Origin: Hygrophila difformis
Taxonomy: Eukaryota > Streptophyta > Magnoliopsida > Lamiales > Acanthaceae
Direction of reading: 5' to 3'
Length of the DNA: 64,000 nt
Assembly (NCBI GenBank): GCA_030278955.1
Contig: JAOANR010000012.1
Coordinates: forward strand, 23,119,977 to 23,183,976
In this document: positions 12,473 to 24,000 of the stretch, one piece after another
How the letters are laid out: each line of letters starts with the position of its first letter
Position numbering within the stretch: the stretch's first letter is position 1
The notes under the pieces: model-generated
The model's input: only the letters and a program-made list of their open reading frames with translations
What the model was told of the DNA's origin: nothing
The model's database searches: none
Position numbers and translations under genes: made by a program

Positions 12473-13470
12473 AAATGTGAGGATGTTGATATTTGGAGAA
12501 AATTTAATAATTCTCTTATGTTTGTCTTGCCGGAATTCATGGAACCAACAAAAAGAAGTTAAAGCTCCAAAAACCAGGTTCCCGGTTGGATTAATACTAA
12601 ATTTGATGGAAAGTAATTTCGGAATTTAGAGAAATTTAAAATCCGGAATAAATCCATAAAATGAGGGTGTTAATCCAACCTAATTTATGCGAGCAATTTA
12701 TGATAGAGTAATACTTCTGTTTGAATATGTGTTTTCGGTATGCTTTTTCTTAAGAAAATCCATAATTTTAGAAAATGGTAAAATTTGAAAAATTTCAAAA
12801 TTTTCTAAGTGTTGAATGCGAACTGTTGTATTTCTCAATTCAATTCGGTCTACATCGAATTGTTTGAAACAGAGCGCATTGGAGGTATGCTTTGAGGATT
12901 TTAACCAATTCGATCTCCAAGCAAATTCGGTCTAGACCGAATTAGCCTAAGAGACCGAATTGGCTTCCCCAAGACACATCCTCCATCCTTGTGTAAATTT
13001 AGCCAAGTAGCAATTCGGTCTACAACAATTCGGTCTAGACCGAATTGATTTTGAATAGATCGAATTGATCTACAAAAGGCAGTTGTGATTCCTTAGTTTT
13101 ATTTGTGCAAGTGAGCAATTCAATCTATAAGGCACTTCGGTCTAGACCGAATTGCCCATATAGACCGAATTGCCTCACAAAAGTATCCCCCATTATTTTT
13201 CCTAAGTAACCAGATTAGGTCTTCTTGCTATAATTCGGTCTCTAGACCAATTCGGTCTAGACCAAATTGACTTCAAAAGACCACATTGCAGCAAGTGTGT
13301 GTTTGCTCCCCCTTCCAATTCGGTCTCTATGCCAATTCGGTCTAGACCGAATTGGCCTAAGAGACCGAATCTCTCACAGACACTTGGAGACCACACCAAT
13401 TCGGTCTAGACCGAATTGATGGTTCGGTCTCCAATAGACCGAATTAACCCACACTCCTACCCCTTTATAT
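12473..13470 (+). promoter_or_regulatory. Embedded U3-like promoter segment
   Basis: It begins with AAATGTGAGGATGTTGAT (12473-12490), the same 18-mer that spans the start of the 3' LTR (21017-21034). About 350 bp later comes the palindrome array (12840-13447) and then a TATA-like TTTATAT at 13464. The real LTR has the same order with a similar first spacing (start ~1208, array 1547, TATA 2037). The sequence between landmarks is otherwise diverged. I infer an old U3 copy acting as the promoter of the third gene. Confidence 0.5.
12840..13447. repeat. Palindromic CAATTCGGTCTA array, internal
   Basis: The densest cluster of the half-site in the window, about twenty copies. Perfect 22-bp palindromes lie at 13026-13047, 13333-13354 and 13397-13418. 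It ends less than 20 bp before the putative TATA box of the third gene. The same motif fills the U3 and R/U5 of both LTRs. Confidence 0.92.
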
Positions 13471-13615
13471 TCCTTTTTCCCCCTCTTTTCCCTCACTTTC
13501 ACCCTCCACACTTCGATATTTCCCCGAATCCCCTCTCGCGAACTTCGTCTTCCTCGCGAAACCAGAGCTCGAGCCAGTGCTTTACCTCGTTTTACTCCGA
13601 CTAAAGTGTTTGAAA

Positions 13616-16600
13616 ATGGCGTCTTCTTCGTCTAATCCTGCTGGGAGTGTCGGGTAAGTGTTCTGTTTTTGATTTCGCACTCCCATTTTTGCGATTTCAG
13701 TTTTGGTTTTTCCTTGTTTTTGCGAAATCGGTAATGGGGAAGGGAAGGGTGATCGTTTTCGAGTTGGAGATAGTCGGATGTGGCCGGAATGGTTTGGGTG
13801 TGGTCGGAAATAGGATAGAACAGGGTAGTGCGAACCTAGGGTTTTAGGGCTTTTTGTTCTAAACTGCCATTGTTGTGGGTTCGAGTTTTCTGAGGTGTGG
13901 GGGATGTCTTATTTTGAAAATGATGGTTTCAAAACCCTCAAAAATATGGTTCTTGTTCATTATTTGGTTAAGTTGTTCCGTTTTTGTTGTCTGTGTATAT
14001 GTTGTTCTGTCTGTGTCTGTTTTGTGAAATCTGTGAAAATGGAAAACACCGTGGTTTGTTTTTCCCTTGCAATCACTGTGTTATTTTACTGGTTATTTGA
14101 CAATGTTGTTGGATATGCATGTGATGATGTTGCCGAAGCTATGTTTTTGAAGCATGACTTATTGGCTAAAATTTTGCATGATCATGGTATGAATGGACTG
14201 TCTGTGTTTGTTTTCTTTGATGCATATACTGTGTTTTGTGTATTTTGTCAATAAATGCTTTTGTCTGGTACCTGTTAACCACAATTTGCAAACTCAACTC
14301 GAAAGTTGATGTTTGCACATACGGGAAACATGGTATTATAGACGAAACCATGCCAAAATTTTTCCAACACTTTTGGCATGGCATTTATGTCTAAAAAGAA
14401 AAAGTGGTAGAATGTTCTTTTCTTTTAAGTGTTTGACTTATGCTCATTTTTTTTTTGGGCCAAATGGGGAATATTCAAATGTAACATCTTGTTTCACTCT
14501 TTAATACCCATTTCCCAAAACAAAATCCAAATGGGGGACCACTCACACCCCCAATTTTATTAAATAAACAAGTCAACACTTTCCATAAAAATCCAAAAAT
14601 GACCTTTTTGTGTATGTGCATGTTTATTTTATTTTTATTCTCCATGATCCACTACCACATGCTAGTGATTGCATAATTTGTCATGTGCATTTGTTCCTCA
14701 TCATTAATCATCTTGCTGCCTATTTCACATGATTTAAATCACTTTTTAAGTGATGAAAATCCAAAATCTCTTTCGTAGGCTTAATAGCCTATGAAAATCT
14801 TTCTTTTTGGTCCTTTGACCATTCAAAAAAAAAACCTTTAGACTATTTTTAGTCTAAGAAAAATTGGTAAGGGTCCAAGACCCTTACTTCTCTTATTTCC
14901 CTTACTTGTTAGCTGCAATAAGAGTTGGATTTAAAAATCCAACTCCATGTCATTTTATCCAATAAATTCAAGTAAAAACCAATCAACTCACATTTAGATC
15001 TTAGCTCAAAATGTGAGGATGTTGATTTTCCAACTTGAAGATGTTATCAAAAATTTGTTAAAAAATAGTTTCAATTCTTCTTCTCAGGGACAAATACGTG
15101 ATAACCTCCATAATGGGTCTTCCAACGACCACTCCAGACCTCGCCTTTTTGGAAATCGAAAGGCTAAAAAGGGAGATCGAGGCAAATAGAAGGGCCATCA
15201 GGGACGAATTTCATCTGAACATGGACCACCAGATCGAATGGAGGTTTGAAATGAAAGATCACTGGTGGAGAGATATTCCAGAAGATGAGAGAAACCTTAA
15301 GGCTACAGGCCTTGAAAGAGACCTCTGCCAGCACATGTGGAACTTCTGGAATAACGAATTCGACCAGGCGAGATATGACTTGAGGTTCGACGATCCGAGA
15401 GTTCATTACGAGAGAATTGTTTGGAGGATGATTCAGCACAAGGCCTGGTGGAATCGAATGCTTGAACAGCACCTCGAGGATAAGAAAATAGCAGCCTTCG
15501 AGCCAATCCCCATTCAACCAGCCATCACAAGAGAAACCAGAAGTCATTTTGCCAAACAAACTCCTCCGGTACAAAAAGTGGCGGTGTCCAGAATGGTCTA
15601 CATGCCAGACGCCTTCCCATTCATGTACAAGAAAGAACTATTTGACAATGGGACCATTTGCGGACCGGAAGAGCAACTGTGGCTCACAAAGCACGCCAAG
15701 GCATGCCACATTGAGATGGCATATAACTTCTGGGAGTCCCTTCAACCTGTGCTGAATTATGGAGCAGCCCACCACACTCCGATGCTGGACTCAATAATAC
15801 AAAAGACAAAAGCAATACGGAAGCTGTGGGGGGAATACATGAAGGCATGGGGGAGCTGGGAAAAGGACATCAGAAAATCTGTGTTGAATCCAGGGGTGGT
15901 GATACCCTCGGGAAATGAGGAAATCATTCCAAGGTTTCTACCAACAAGATTCCTGGTGGTTGAGCCCAAAGAAGCCACAATGGTTGAAATGCCCAGCTTT
16001 GCGCTAATGAAAGCCAAGTGCACAGCGATGTATCAAACCATAAATTGGGACAGGATGGGCAGAAAGAAAAAGCAGATACCACTGATGAGCCAGACCAAAT
16101 GCCTGGAGTACTTGAACATCCCACCGGTCCGAGACTTGTCAGGGCTGAATGAGAGGGAGGCAGACATCATGGACACTCTCTATGCAGATATGAAGACTAG
16201 ATTCTTCGAACTATTACGAGAGATGGACAGGGAAGCCCTGAGGTACTGCCAATAAAACAGAGTGCGACTGCGTTATAACACAGGGTTCCAAGGAGTCTTG
16301 GGTAGATACTTCAAAGCTAAGTGGACTGCCCAGCTTACAGCAATGACAGAGCCCAGTTTCATAAAGAAATATCTGAGAACCAAGGGGCCAGAGTTGGGGC
16401 TGTGGACCGAAGCTGATGACAAGATGATCGATGATTATGTGGACCCGACGCCCGAACCCCACTAGTCAACCGAATCGGAGCCCCTCCAAACCGAATCTGC
16501 GCCAGAGCCACCAAAGAAAAAGAGGAAACTGATAAAACTGGCTGAGAAAGAAAAGGCTGGAAGACCTGCTGAACCTCAAGTCAAAATTCAAGAACCTCCC

Positions 16601-19416
16601 AGTCAGCCAAGGACTCTTCCACCAGTGCCCAAATTCGATGGCAAGCCTTCCAAACCAAAGAGCAGAGGCAAGGAGCATGCCGTTGATCTATCCAAGAAAG
16701 AGCAGTAGCGTCTAGCCCAAGAACAGGCTGATGCTGAAGTGGCAAGGAAAGTCCAGGAGGAAGCTGACATAGATAGGACTGAAAAGAAAAGAATCGCTGA
16801 GTATGAGGCCCGAAAATTCGAAAGAGAAAGGCGGGAGAAGGAGAAGGCCGAAGCTGAAATAGCCAAAGAAACAGAAGAATGGAGACAACAGCGAGAAGCA
16901 GAAAGGGTCGAGCAAGACAGATTGTGGAAGGAAGAAATGGCCAAGAAAGCTGAGGAAGAGGCTAAGAAGGCTGAAATGGAGGAGAACGTTAGAAAAGCCC
17001 GAGAAGAGGAGGAGAATAGAAAGGCTGATGAGAAAATTCAAGCCGAGCTAGAGAAGAAGCAGACGAAAGAGATCCCAACAGAGACCGATGTTGGGGACGA
17101 TGATTGTCAGATAATCAGCGGAACCAACATCGTGCCTGTTAAAGTAAAAGAAGAGCCGGCTGAATGGGCTAAAGATCGAAAGAAGCAGCAGAAGGAGATA
17201 GCCACTAGGAGGAGTGGGAGTGAAAAGGGAATGAATGAGATCGGTGAAGGACTCAAACCCACAGAAGAGATAGCAGAAATGGTGCAGGAGGGCAATGAGC
17301 GCTTTGAACAATTGAAGGAAAAGACTGTGGAACTTTTAGAAAGTTTTGACCAAGTTGCTGCAAATGCAATGGCTGCAGCTGCTGCCCAATCTCAACCCAC
17401 TGCACCTGACGAGAATAGGACAGAATTGAAAGACTCGCATGCTGAAGCAGATCCGCAAGTCGAGCTAAACCAAGGAGAAGCAGTAGCAAACGAGGGCAGT
17501 GGTGGCAGCACTCAAGCAGAACTGGAGAACATTGATGACATGTTCAAGGATAAGACGTATCAACAAATCCTCCAAGGGGATTTTGATATTACTGGAGATC
17601 AAGGAGATAACATGGTAGAACAACTGGGGAAATTAAACACAGGAGGGACGAGGAGGTACCTCAAAAAGAACATCAACATGTTGTTGATCCCGTCTTTTCT
17701 GATGATTTTCTCAAAGCTGTGCTTCATGAATTTCCTTGTAATTCGTCTGAACAGGGAATATCTCAAGGAGGCGAGCAACCGGAACACGAACAACAGCCTG
17801 AGAGACAGCCGCGGACAGATATGCGGGCTGAAATAGAACATCAAGTAGAGGGTGAACATCATGAACAGCAGGAGAAGATGGAGGAGAAATCGGATTCGGA
17901 TTGGGAGCAGGCATACCCTCAGGACACCCAAGAATCAACGGGGTCAGTCCGATCCGCTGGGTATTGGGTGACCTCTACCTCAAAGGGGCGCCTGGGGGTA
18001 TCCACAAAGAAATGCAAAAGGTTCCCCATTAAGGACGATGCAGATATAATAAGGAGGTTCAACGGGAACGAGCAGAATGCGGGGCGTTATATGGCGCTAG
18101 GAGAGCTTTTCGTACCTGATAAAGGATTCAGTTCAGAGATGGTGAATCATCCTATGTTGGTCTTCCTGCAACAAAACCATGGATGGACTGAATTCCTCAC
18201 GCACCATGCTGAACCAGGGATAGCAGAGCTTGTTCGGGAATTTTACTGCAATATCAACGTCACCCAAAAGAGGAGTTGGGTACGCGGAATTGATGTAGAT
18301 ATATCTGGAGAGTACCTAAACAGATTCCTCAATACACCCAACTGGGTATCAGAATTCCTGATAGCTGAGCACTTTGAGAAAGGAGCATGCAAGGCAGTTG
18401 AGAGGTCATATTATGACAACATCACAAGATCTCTCACTGCCGAGAGCTATACTGGCGAATTCTCCTTCAAAGCCAAGCACCTGAAGCTGGAGTTCCAACC
18501 CTCATATGACTTCTACATGTCAAAAATCAGGCCCAACCCTCACGCACATGAGACATCTGGTCGAATGCTGAAGGGTTTTGCTAAGCTATGGCATGGACTG
18601 AAGATCAATGTAGGGGAGCACATCTTCCATGTCATGACTTCAAGGACCTCCGGCAGGGCAGCTGCTCTCTGCTATCCAAACCTTATTAGAAGAATCTGCG
18701 AAGCCCAAGGAGTAGGTCTATCTGTTTTCTCAGGGAGCGACACCATTGATATGAGTTGCCCAATTCCAGTTCCAAAAACGCGGGTAACTGATCCGGTTGT
18801 ATACGCTATGCCAGATGAATCAGAGGCCCAATCCAGATACGCTCCTGGACAACCGGCTAAGCGCAAGTCACGAAAGAAAGAGGCCCGTACTGAAGCGGTG
18901 CCTTCAACAAAAGAAGCTGGAGTCCTCTCAATTGGACCTGATGCAGAGGAATACCCTCAAGGTGATGCCCCCACTCAGAGTCATCCTGGAACTGATGTTT
19001 CCACTCCAAGCCAATCACGAAGACATCCAGTCCGACCTTCTCGCAGAAGCCCGACTGTATTCAGTATCCAGCCGACTCTCAAACTCTAGAAGCAGTAAGC
19101 AGAATGGGAGAATCAATGATGTAGAGTGTCAAAGCCCTGGCCGACGTCATTGTTTCGACTCAAGAGAAGCAAATGCAGAGAGAGGAAGAGTTTAGGATGA
19201 GGATGCTTGAGAGAGAAGAGGAGTTCAAAAAGGAAGCGGCTGAACGAGAGAAAAGGCAGCATCAGGAAAGGGTTGAGAGCGAAGAAAAGACAAGAAAAAT
19301 GTTCGAAATGATGTTCACCAAGCAAACCAATCTGATGGAGACTTTACTCAGGAAGTTACCCTCACCTCCAAGAGATGACACAGGACCCTCCAAGTACCAT
19401 TCAGAGAAGAAAGATT
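13616..19416 (+). pseudogene. Third (env-position) gene of the Athila-like element
   Basis: Exon 1 (13616-13653, ATG after a TATA at 13464) has a consensus GTAAGT donor. The acceptor TTCTTCTCAG at 15078-15087 joins in frame to the long frame that starts at 15088. The first part (15088-16462) is a Trp-rich helical region with no domain I recognise. Next come a Lys-rich basic patch (about 16500-16560), a long charged coiled coil (16730-17060) and an acidic linker. From 17719 there is a domain resembling the 'putative plant transposon protein' family found after integrase in many plant gypsy elements. It ends in another coiled coil (19116-19416). Stops at 16253, 16463 and 16706 and frame changes near 17700 and 19090 disable it. 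By position it equals the Athila env-like gene, but I see no clear signal peptide or membrane anchor. Confidence 0.6.
13654..15087 (+). other. Intron of the third gene
   Basis: GT at 13654 and AG at 15086-15087, with AT-rich sequence between and a second copy of the 18-mer AAATGTGAGGATGTTGAT at 15009-15026. No coding potential is convincing inside; the short frames there are not conserved with anything I recognise. Keeping an intron is possible only if genomic RNA stays unspliced, as in retroviruses with spliced env. Confidence 0.5.
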
Positions 19417-19419
19417 GAG

Positions 19420-21016
19420 TCACAAGATCACATTCTTACGAGCTTCATTGTAAACATCATGCATCAGATTTTCCATTCACTCAGTTCATTCATACTGTGG
19501 AAATCTATTGTAACTGATGTACTTATTGCTTTCCACAAAGAGAATTTCGTTTTGAATTCTCAAAAATATTTTTGAAAAAAGATGTGTGACAGTCCAAGAT
19601 GAATAAGTGACTGTCACGCCAAAAACAAAGCTGTGACATACTTGCATGTTCATAGTGTCTTTTTACTGCTTTCAATTAAATAACCGGCATAAAACAAGCA
19701 TAAATCTGTCACCTAAATTCACATGTTGAATTATGGCTAATGAAATTTTCAAACTATTAAATTGGGATAAAATAATTAAAAATATGCATGATATAAATTT
19801 TTGAGGTTTTGAGCTATAAAAATCCAATGATATGATCACTTGGAAGAAAAACAAAATTTTCATGTTGAGAATTTGATTGAATAATTTGCAAGAATTTTTC
19901 AAAGGCTAGATTTTAGAATAAAGGTATGACATGACTAAACCGTCCATGTGAGATCTGAGCCGAGTCATTTTTACTCAATATTTCTTTGTTGTGTGAAAAT
20001 CAATTCGATTAAAGGACACTAGAACTTGCGATTGGGATCGATTCAAGACCATGCCATATTCCCGAAATCGAGCATATGATCGAGGCACTTAGAAAAACCC
20101 AAATTTTTGGCCTTCTTTTGAATTCCAAACCCAAAAATATTTTCCCTTTAGGATTAACCAAGCTGAGCCTTTAAGCCTAATTTTTCTTTGAAACCACTAT
20201 ATTATTCCCAACCTTATAAAAAGACCAAGAAAATCAAACCCAAGTGTACATGAACCAATTTCATCAAGGCATTATAGTCTATGATCATCAAAATATCAAT
20301 CGGTATTTATGAACCGATCAAAAAAAAATGTGTGTGTTGAGATTCATTCAACATAAATAAATTGCAATTGACAAAGCAAATTAGACAAAGTCTAATGTCA
20401 TGCAATAGAAAAGAAAAACAAAAAGAAATAAAAGAAATATTGATGATCATAAATTTTAAATAACAACATGCCAAGTTATGATGGAATGGATTCATGTCAC
20501 TTTCTAGCCTAATAATTCCCTTCCATACCAATGTTACAACCGTATGCCCCGTTTTAACCCTTGAATAAGACCTCGGGATCTCGATTTGAGGAAATGAGTA
20601 GGTGGCGAGTTGGTCTAATTGCAAGCTTATGGGAGAATTTATTTGAATTCGATTATGAGCGTATGTCTAAAAGCCAACTTTGAGAGTGAGTGAAATTTCC
20701 GATTCTACTATACGTGAGGCTCTACTTTGATTGATTAATGTTCATGTCATGCTTGAATTCAAGAATTAAACCAATGAAAATTTTCTATACATATATTCAA
20801 GAAAAATTAACAACGATGGTTAATTTGTATACCTATCCAAGTGAGAAGTATCATTTCATTAAACACTGCAATCAAGAGAGTTTAATACTTGTAATTTTGA
20901 TTGTATTATCCCAATATAATAAGAATGAAATTTTTGAAGCCACGCAAATGGATTGAATATGCAGAGTCCATGCTCTTAGGAGCACTGACTCTGACTGCTC
21001 GGGGTCGATCAGTATT
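19420..21016 (+). other. 3' noncoding region of the Athila-like element
   Basis: AT-rich sequence between the third gene and the 3' LTR with no convincing gene. It contains short inverted repeats near the end, for example CAGAGTC with GACTCTG about 25 bp apart just before the LTR junction. Confidence 0.6.
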
Positions 21017-21027
21017 AAATGTGAGGA
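21017..21027 (+). other. 3' LTR junction / plus-strand primer region
   Basis: AAATGTGAGGA directly precedes the LTR start TGTTGAT at 21028. It is only moderately purine-rich. Two further copies of the junction lie at 12473-12490 and 15009-15026. Each copy is preceded by a short inverted repeat (at 12451-12480 ACATTTAGAG with CTCTAAATGT). Confidence 0.6.
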
Positions 21028-24000
21028 TGTTGATAATGGCCAAAATTGTCCATTATTTCCAATCCATTTCTGTGTCTGAGACGGACATTTTGATCGTAAT
21101 CCCATCTTATTTTAATAAGAAAACAGTTGAATTCGACAGATTGATGCAAGTTTGTAAGAATAATAAGCTGGTAATGAAACACACAAAAATATGCAATTTT
21201 AATTGCATTTGTGTTAGAAAAATCCAAAAATATGAAAAAAGGAAAAAGAAAAGAAAAAGGAATGAAAAGAGAGAAATATGAATATGAAAAGTTCGAACTA
21301 ATAGGAAGAAGCTCAATAACAGATGGGCAAAAGAATAAAATAGCCCACAAAAATCAAAAAGATGGGAAAAAGAATGAAAATCCCACAAATTGAAATTTTG
21401 GTTAAGTGTTGAAGATCAATTCGGTCTATACGCAATTCGACCTAAACCGAATTGCTTATTAGACCGAATTGCTGAAGAAAAGGAGAAAAAGAGAAGTGTT
21501 GAAGGAGGGAAGAGCAACCAATTCGGTCTGTGGCAATTCGGTCTATACCGAATTGACCCCTAGACCGAATTGCACTATGGAAAGAAGAAGACTTTGAGCA
21601 GAACAGAAAAGGAGGAGTTCGATCTATGCAATTCGGTCTAGGCCGAATTGATTGCATAGACCGAATTGTCTCAAAGCAAGGAAGCCAAGCAGGAGCCATC
21701 TTCAATTCGACAAGGCCAATTCGGTCTACTCATAGACCGAATCACCACATTTCATGCTCAAGATCAAGAAGAAAGACCTCATTTCCCCAATTCGGTCTAA
21801 ACCGAACTGCCTGAGGAGACCGAATCACATTCAAAATTGCAGCTTTGAGCACGTGAGAAATGCATGGCACTGTGGATGGGCCCTGATGGGCCTAGGGTTT
21901 CGAGAAGAAGTATAAAAGCTGACCTTCCTCAACACAAGAAATATTCTTACACACTTGGACATTTTGCTGGGAGACAAAAAGAAGGAGCAGAAGGTTCTTC
22001 ACCCCTTAAGGGTTAGGTAGGTAGTGTAGTTTAGTTAGTTTATTTTCATGCTTGTAGTATAGTTTTATTGCTTTGAGTTTAGTTTATTTTCCATAAAAGC
22101 TTGTTACCACCCTTAGAGTAGCCATTACCATAAACTTTAAATGCTTTGTAGTTATAATAAACCCTACCTTCAAGCTAATGATGGTTTTAGGGTTATTTGT
22201 TGCTTTCAAGTGTCAATACAAGAAAGAATCCAGAGATGGGTTTTCATTTCAAGTGTTCGGCACTTATTTAATACTTTCCTTAGAAATAAATGTTAAAATG
22301 TTTGTTTGTTTCAACTAAGTTACATTTATTATGTCCTAGTTGACTTACATTCTCAATAAATGCATGTTTAGTGGGTTTTTGGCTTGTTCTTATACCTTAG
22401 TGATTCAAATGAGTGTTCTTAGGTTTTAGATGATTTTAGGTTTGTTAGAATTTATTTCTATGTTTATTAGGTTGCTGTTTTATCCTCTATTTGTTAGCTT
22501 ATTGTTGCCTTAGATAATGTAGGTGTTCTTGTTTTTATGCATGTGTTCTTATTACTTATTAGATGTTTTAAACTTTGATCTTTGATTGCTTGTTTGTAGA
22601 ATTAAGGTTTGTTTCATGCCAATACCTGCTAGCCACGTAACCTATTATGCCTATTTTCCTTAAAACACTCATTAGTGTGGCTGTGAGGTGACATTGATGT
22701 GAAATGAAGGATTTGGTAAATCTTATCCATCATGAACCACACAATGTAAACCGAACCTGCACTTATGAGTTCAAAATATCTTTTATGAGAGAAAAGACAT
22801 GCAATTCGATTTGAGGCAATTCGGTCTAAACCGAATTGCCCATGAGAATAGAATTGCATGGCAAAATATTTGTTGCATGTTTTTTTTTTCTAAAAACTCA
22901 TATGCAATTCGATCTAGGCAATTCGGTCTATACCGAATTACCCATGAGACCGAATTGCATAGCAAAAATTATCTCATATGGTGCACAAGCAATTCGGTCT
23001 GTGCGAATTCGGTTTCTCCCTATAGATCGAATTGACCTTGTATACCATATTGTATGCATTCCATCCCCTCCTGCCTTAGTTTATTTTCTCTGTCTTACCA
23101 ATTCGAATTGTCCAATTCGGTCTAGACCGAATTCAATGGGGAATTCGAATTACCCTCTTTTTGGGGTAAATGCCTTAGCCAAATTTGGGTGAAGTAATGA
23201 CTTCATTAATTCGAATTGTCCAATTCGGTTTAGACCGAATTGCTTTGACAATTCGAATTAGAGGATGCTTCATGACTTTACAAGGATTAATTCGGTATGG
23301 TGTTACTTCATACCTCATGCATCCTCAATTCGGTTTCTTTTGCATTTTGCCCAATAGACCGAATTGCTTTCTTCCTTCTATTTTAAAACTCCAAAAATAT
23401 TTTATTACTAGAGTTGTGTAAGTTGCATGGGTGTATTGGGCTTAGGCCCATCACACCCAATTTTATCTATTACACATCTCAACCCATCAGTATCTATTTA
23501 TTGTGTGATTAACACTCACACGATACCAAAAACATTTTCTTAATCTTGTTTATTTTCCCTTTCATTGTGTGTATGAATGGTAATATTACAGATCAATGTT
23601 GGCGAAAAGGTCCCTTCACCAAGTTAACGATTAGCTCGTCTTCTGTGTATTAATTATTACTCGTTATTTTGCATGGTCTGATTAGTGGTTGGTGGAAGCT
23701 ACGGCGAAAAGGTCTCTTCATGGAGATAACGATTAGTCACTCAGCCAAATCCTAATTAGATGCAGTTTTCTTTTCTTTACCTTAATTTCAAACCTGAATC
23801 TAGAGTTGTAGTAATGATAGATGATATATGCCAATGTCATCTAATAATTATTACAGTAATAGAACATGTGGATTTTCATCCAGATTCATAGATAGTGAAG
23901 TCTAAGATGACGGCGGCAACTGTCATTTAAGGCATTCCATTGTCTAAAAATCATTCCATCTGGAATACTTGGGACCCGGATAGCAGATGTTTACCGTCCG

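Noticed and set aside
13895..14254. 119-codon frame with Cys- and Phe-rich sequence
   Set aside because: Lies in the inferred intron of the third gene, has no recognised domain and looks like chance in T-rich DNA.
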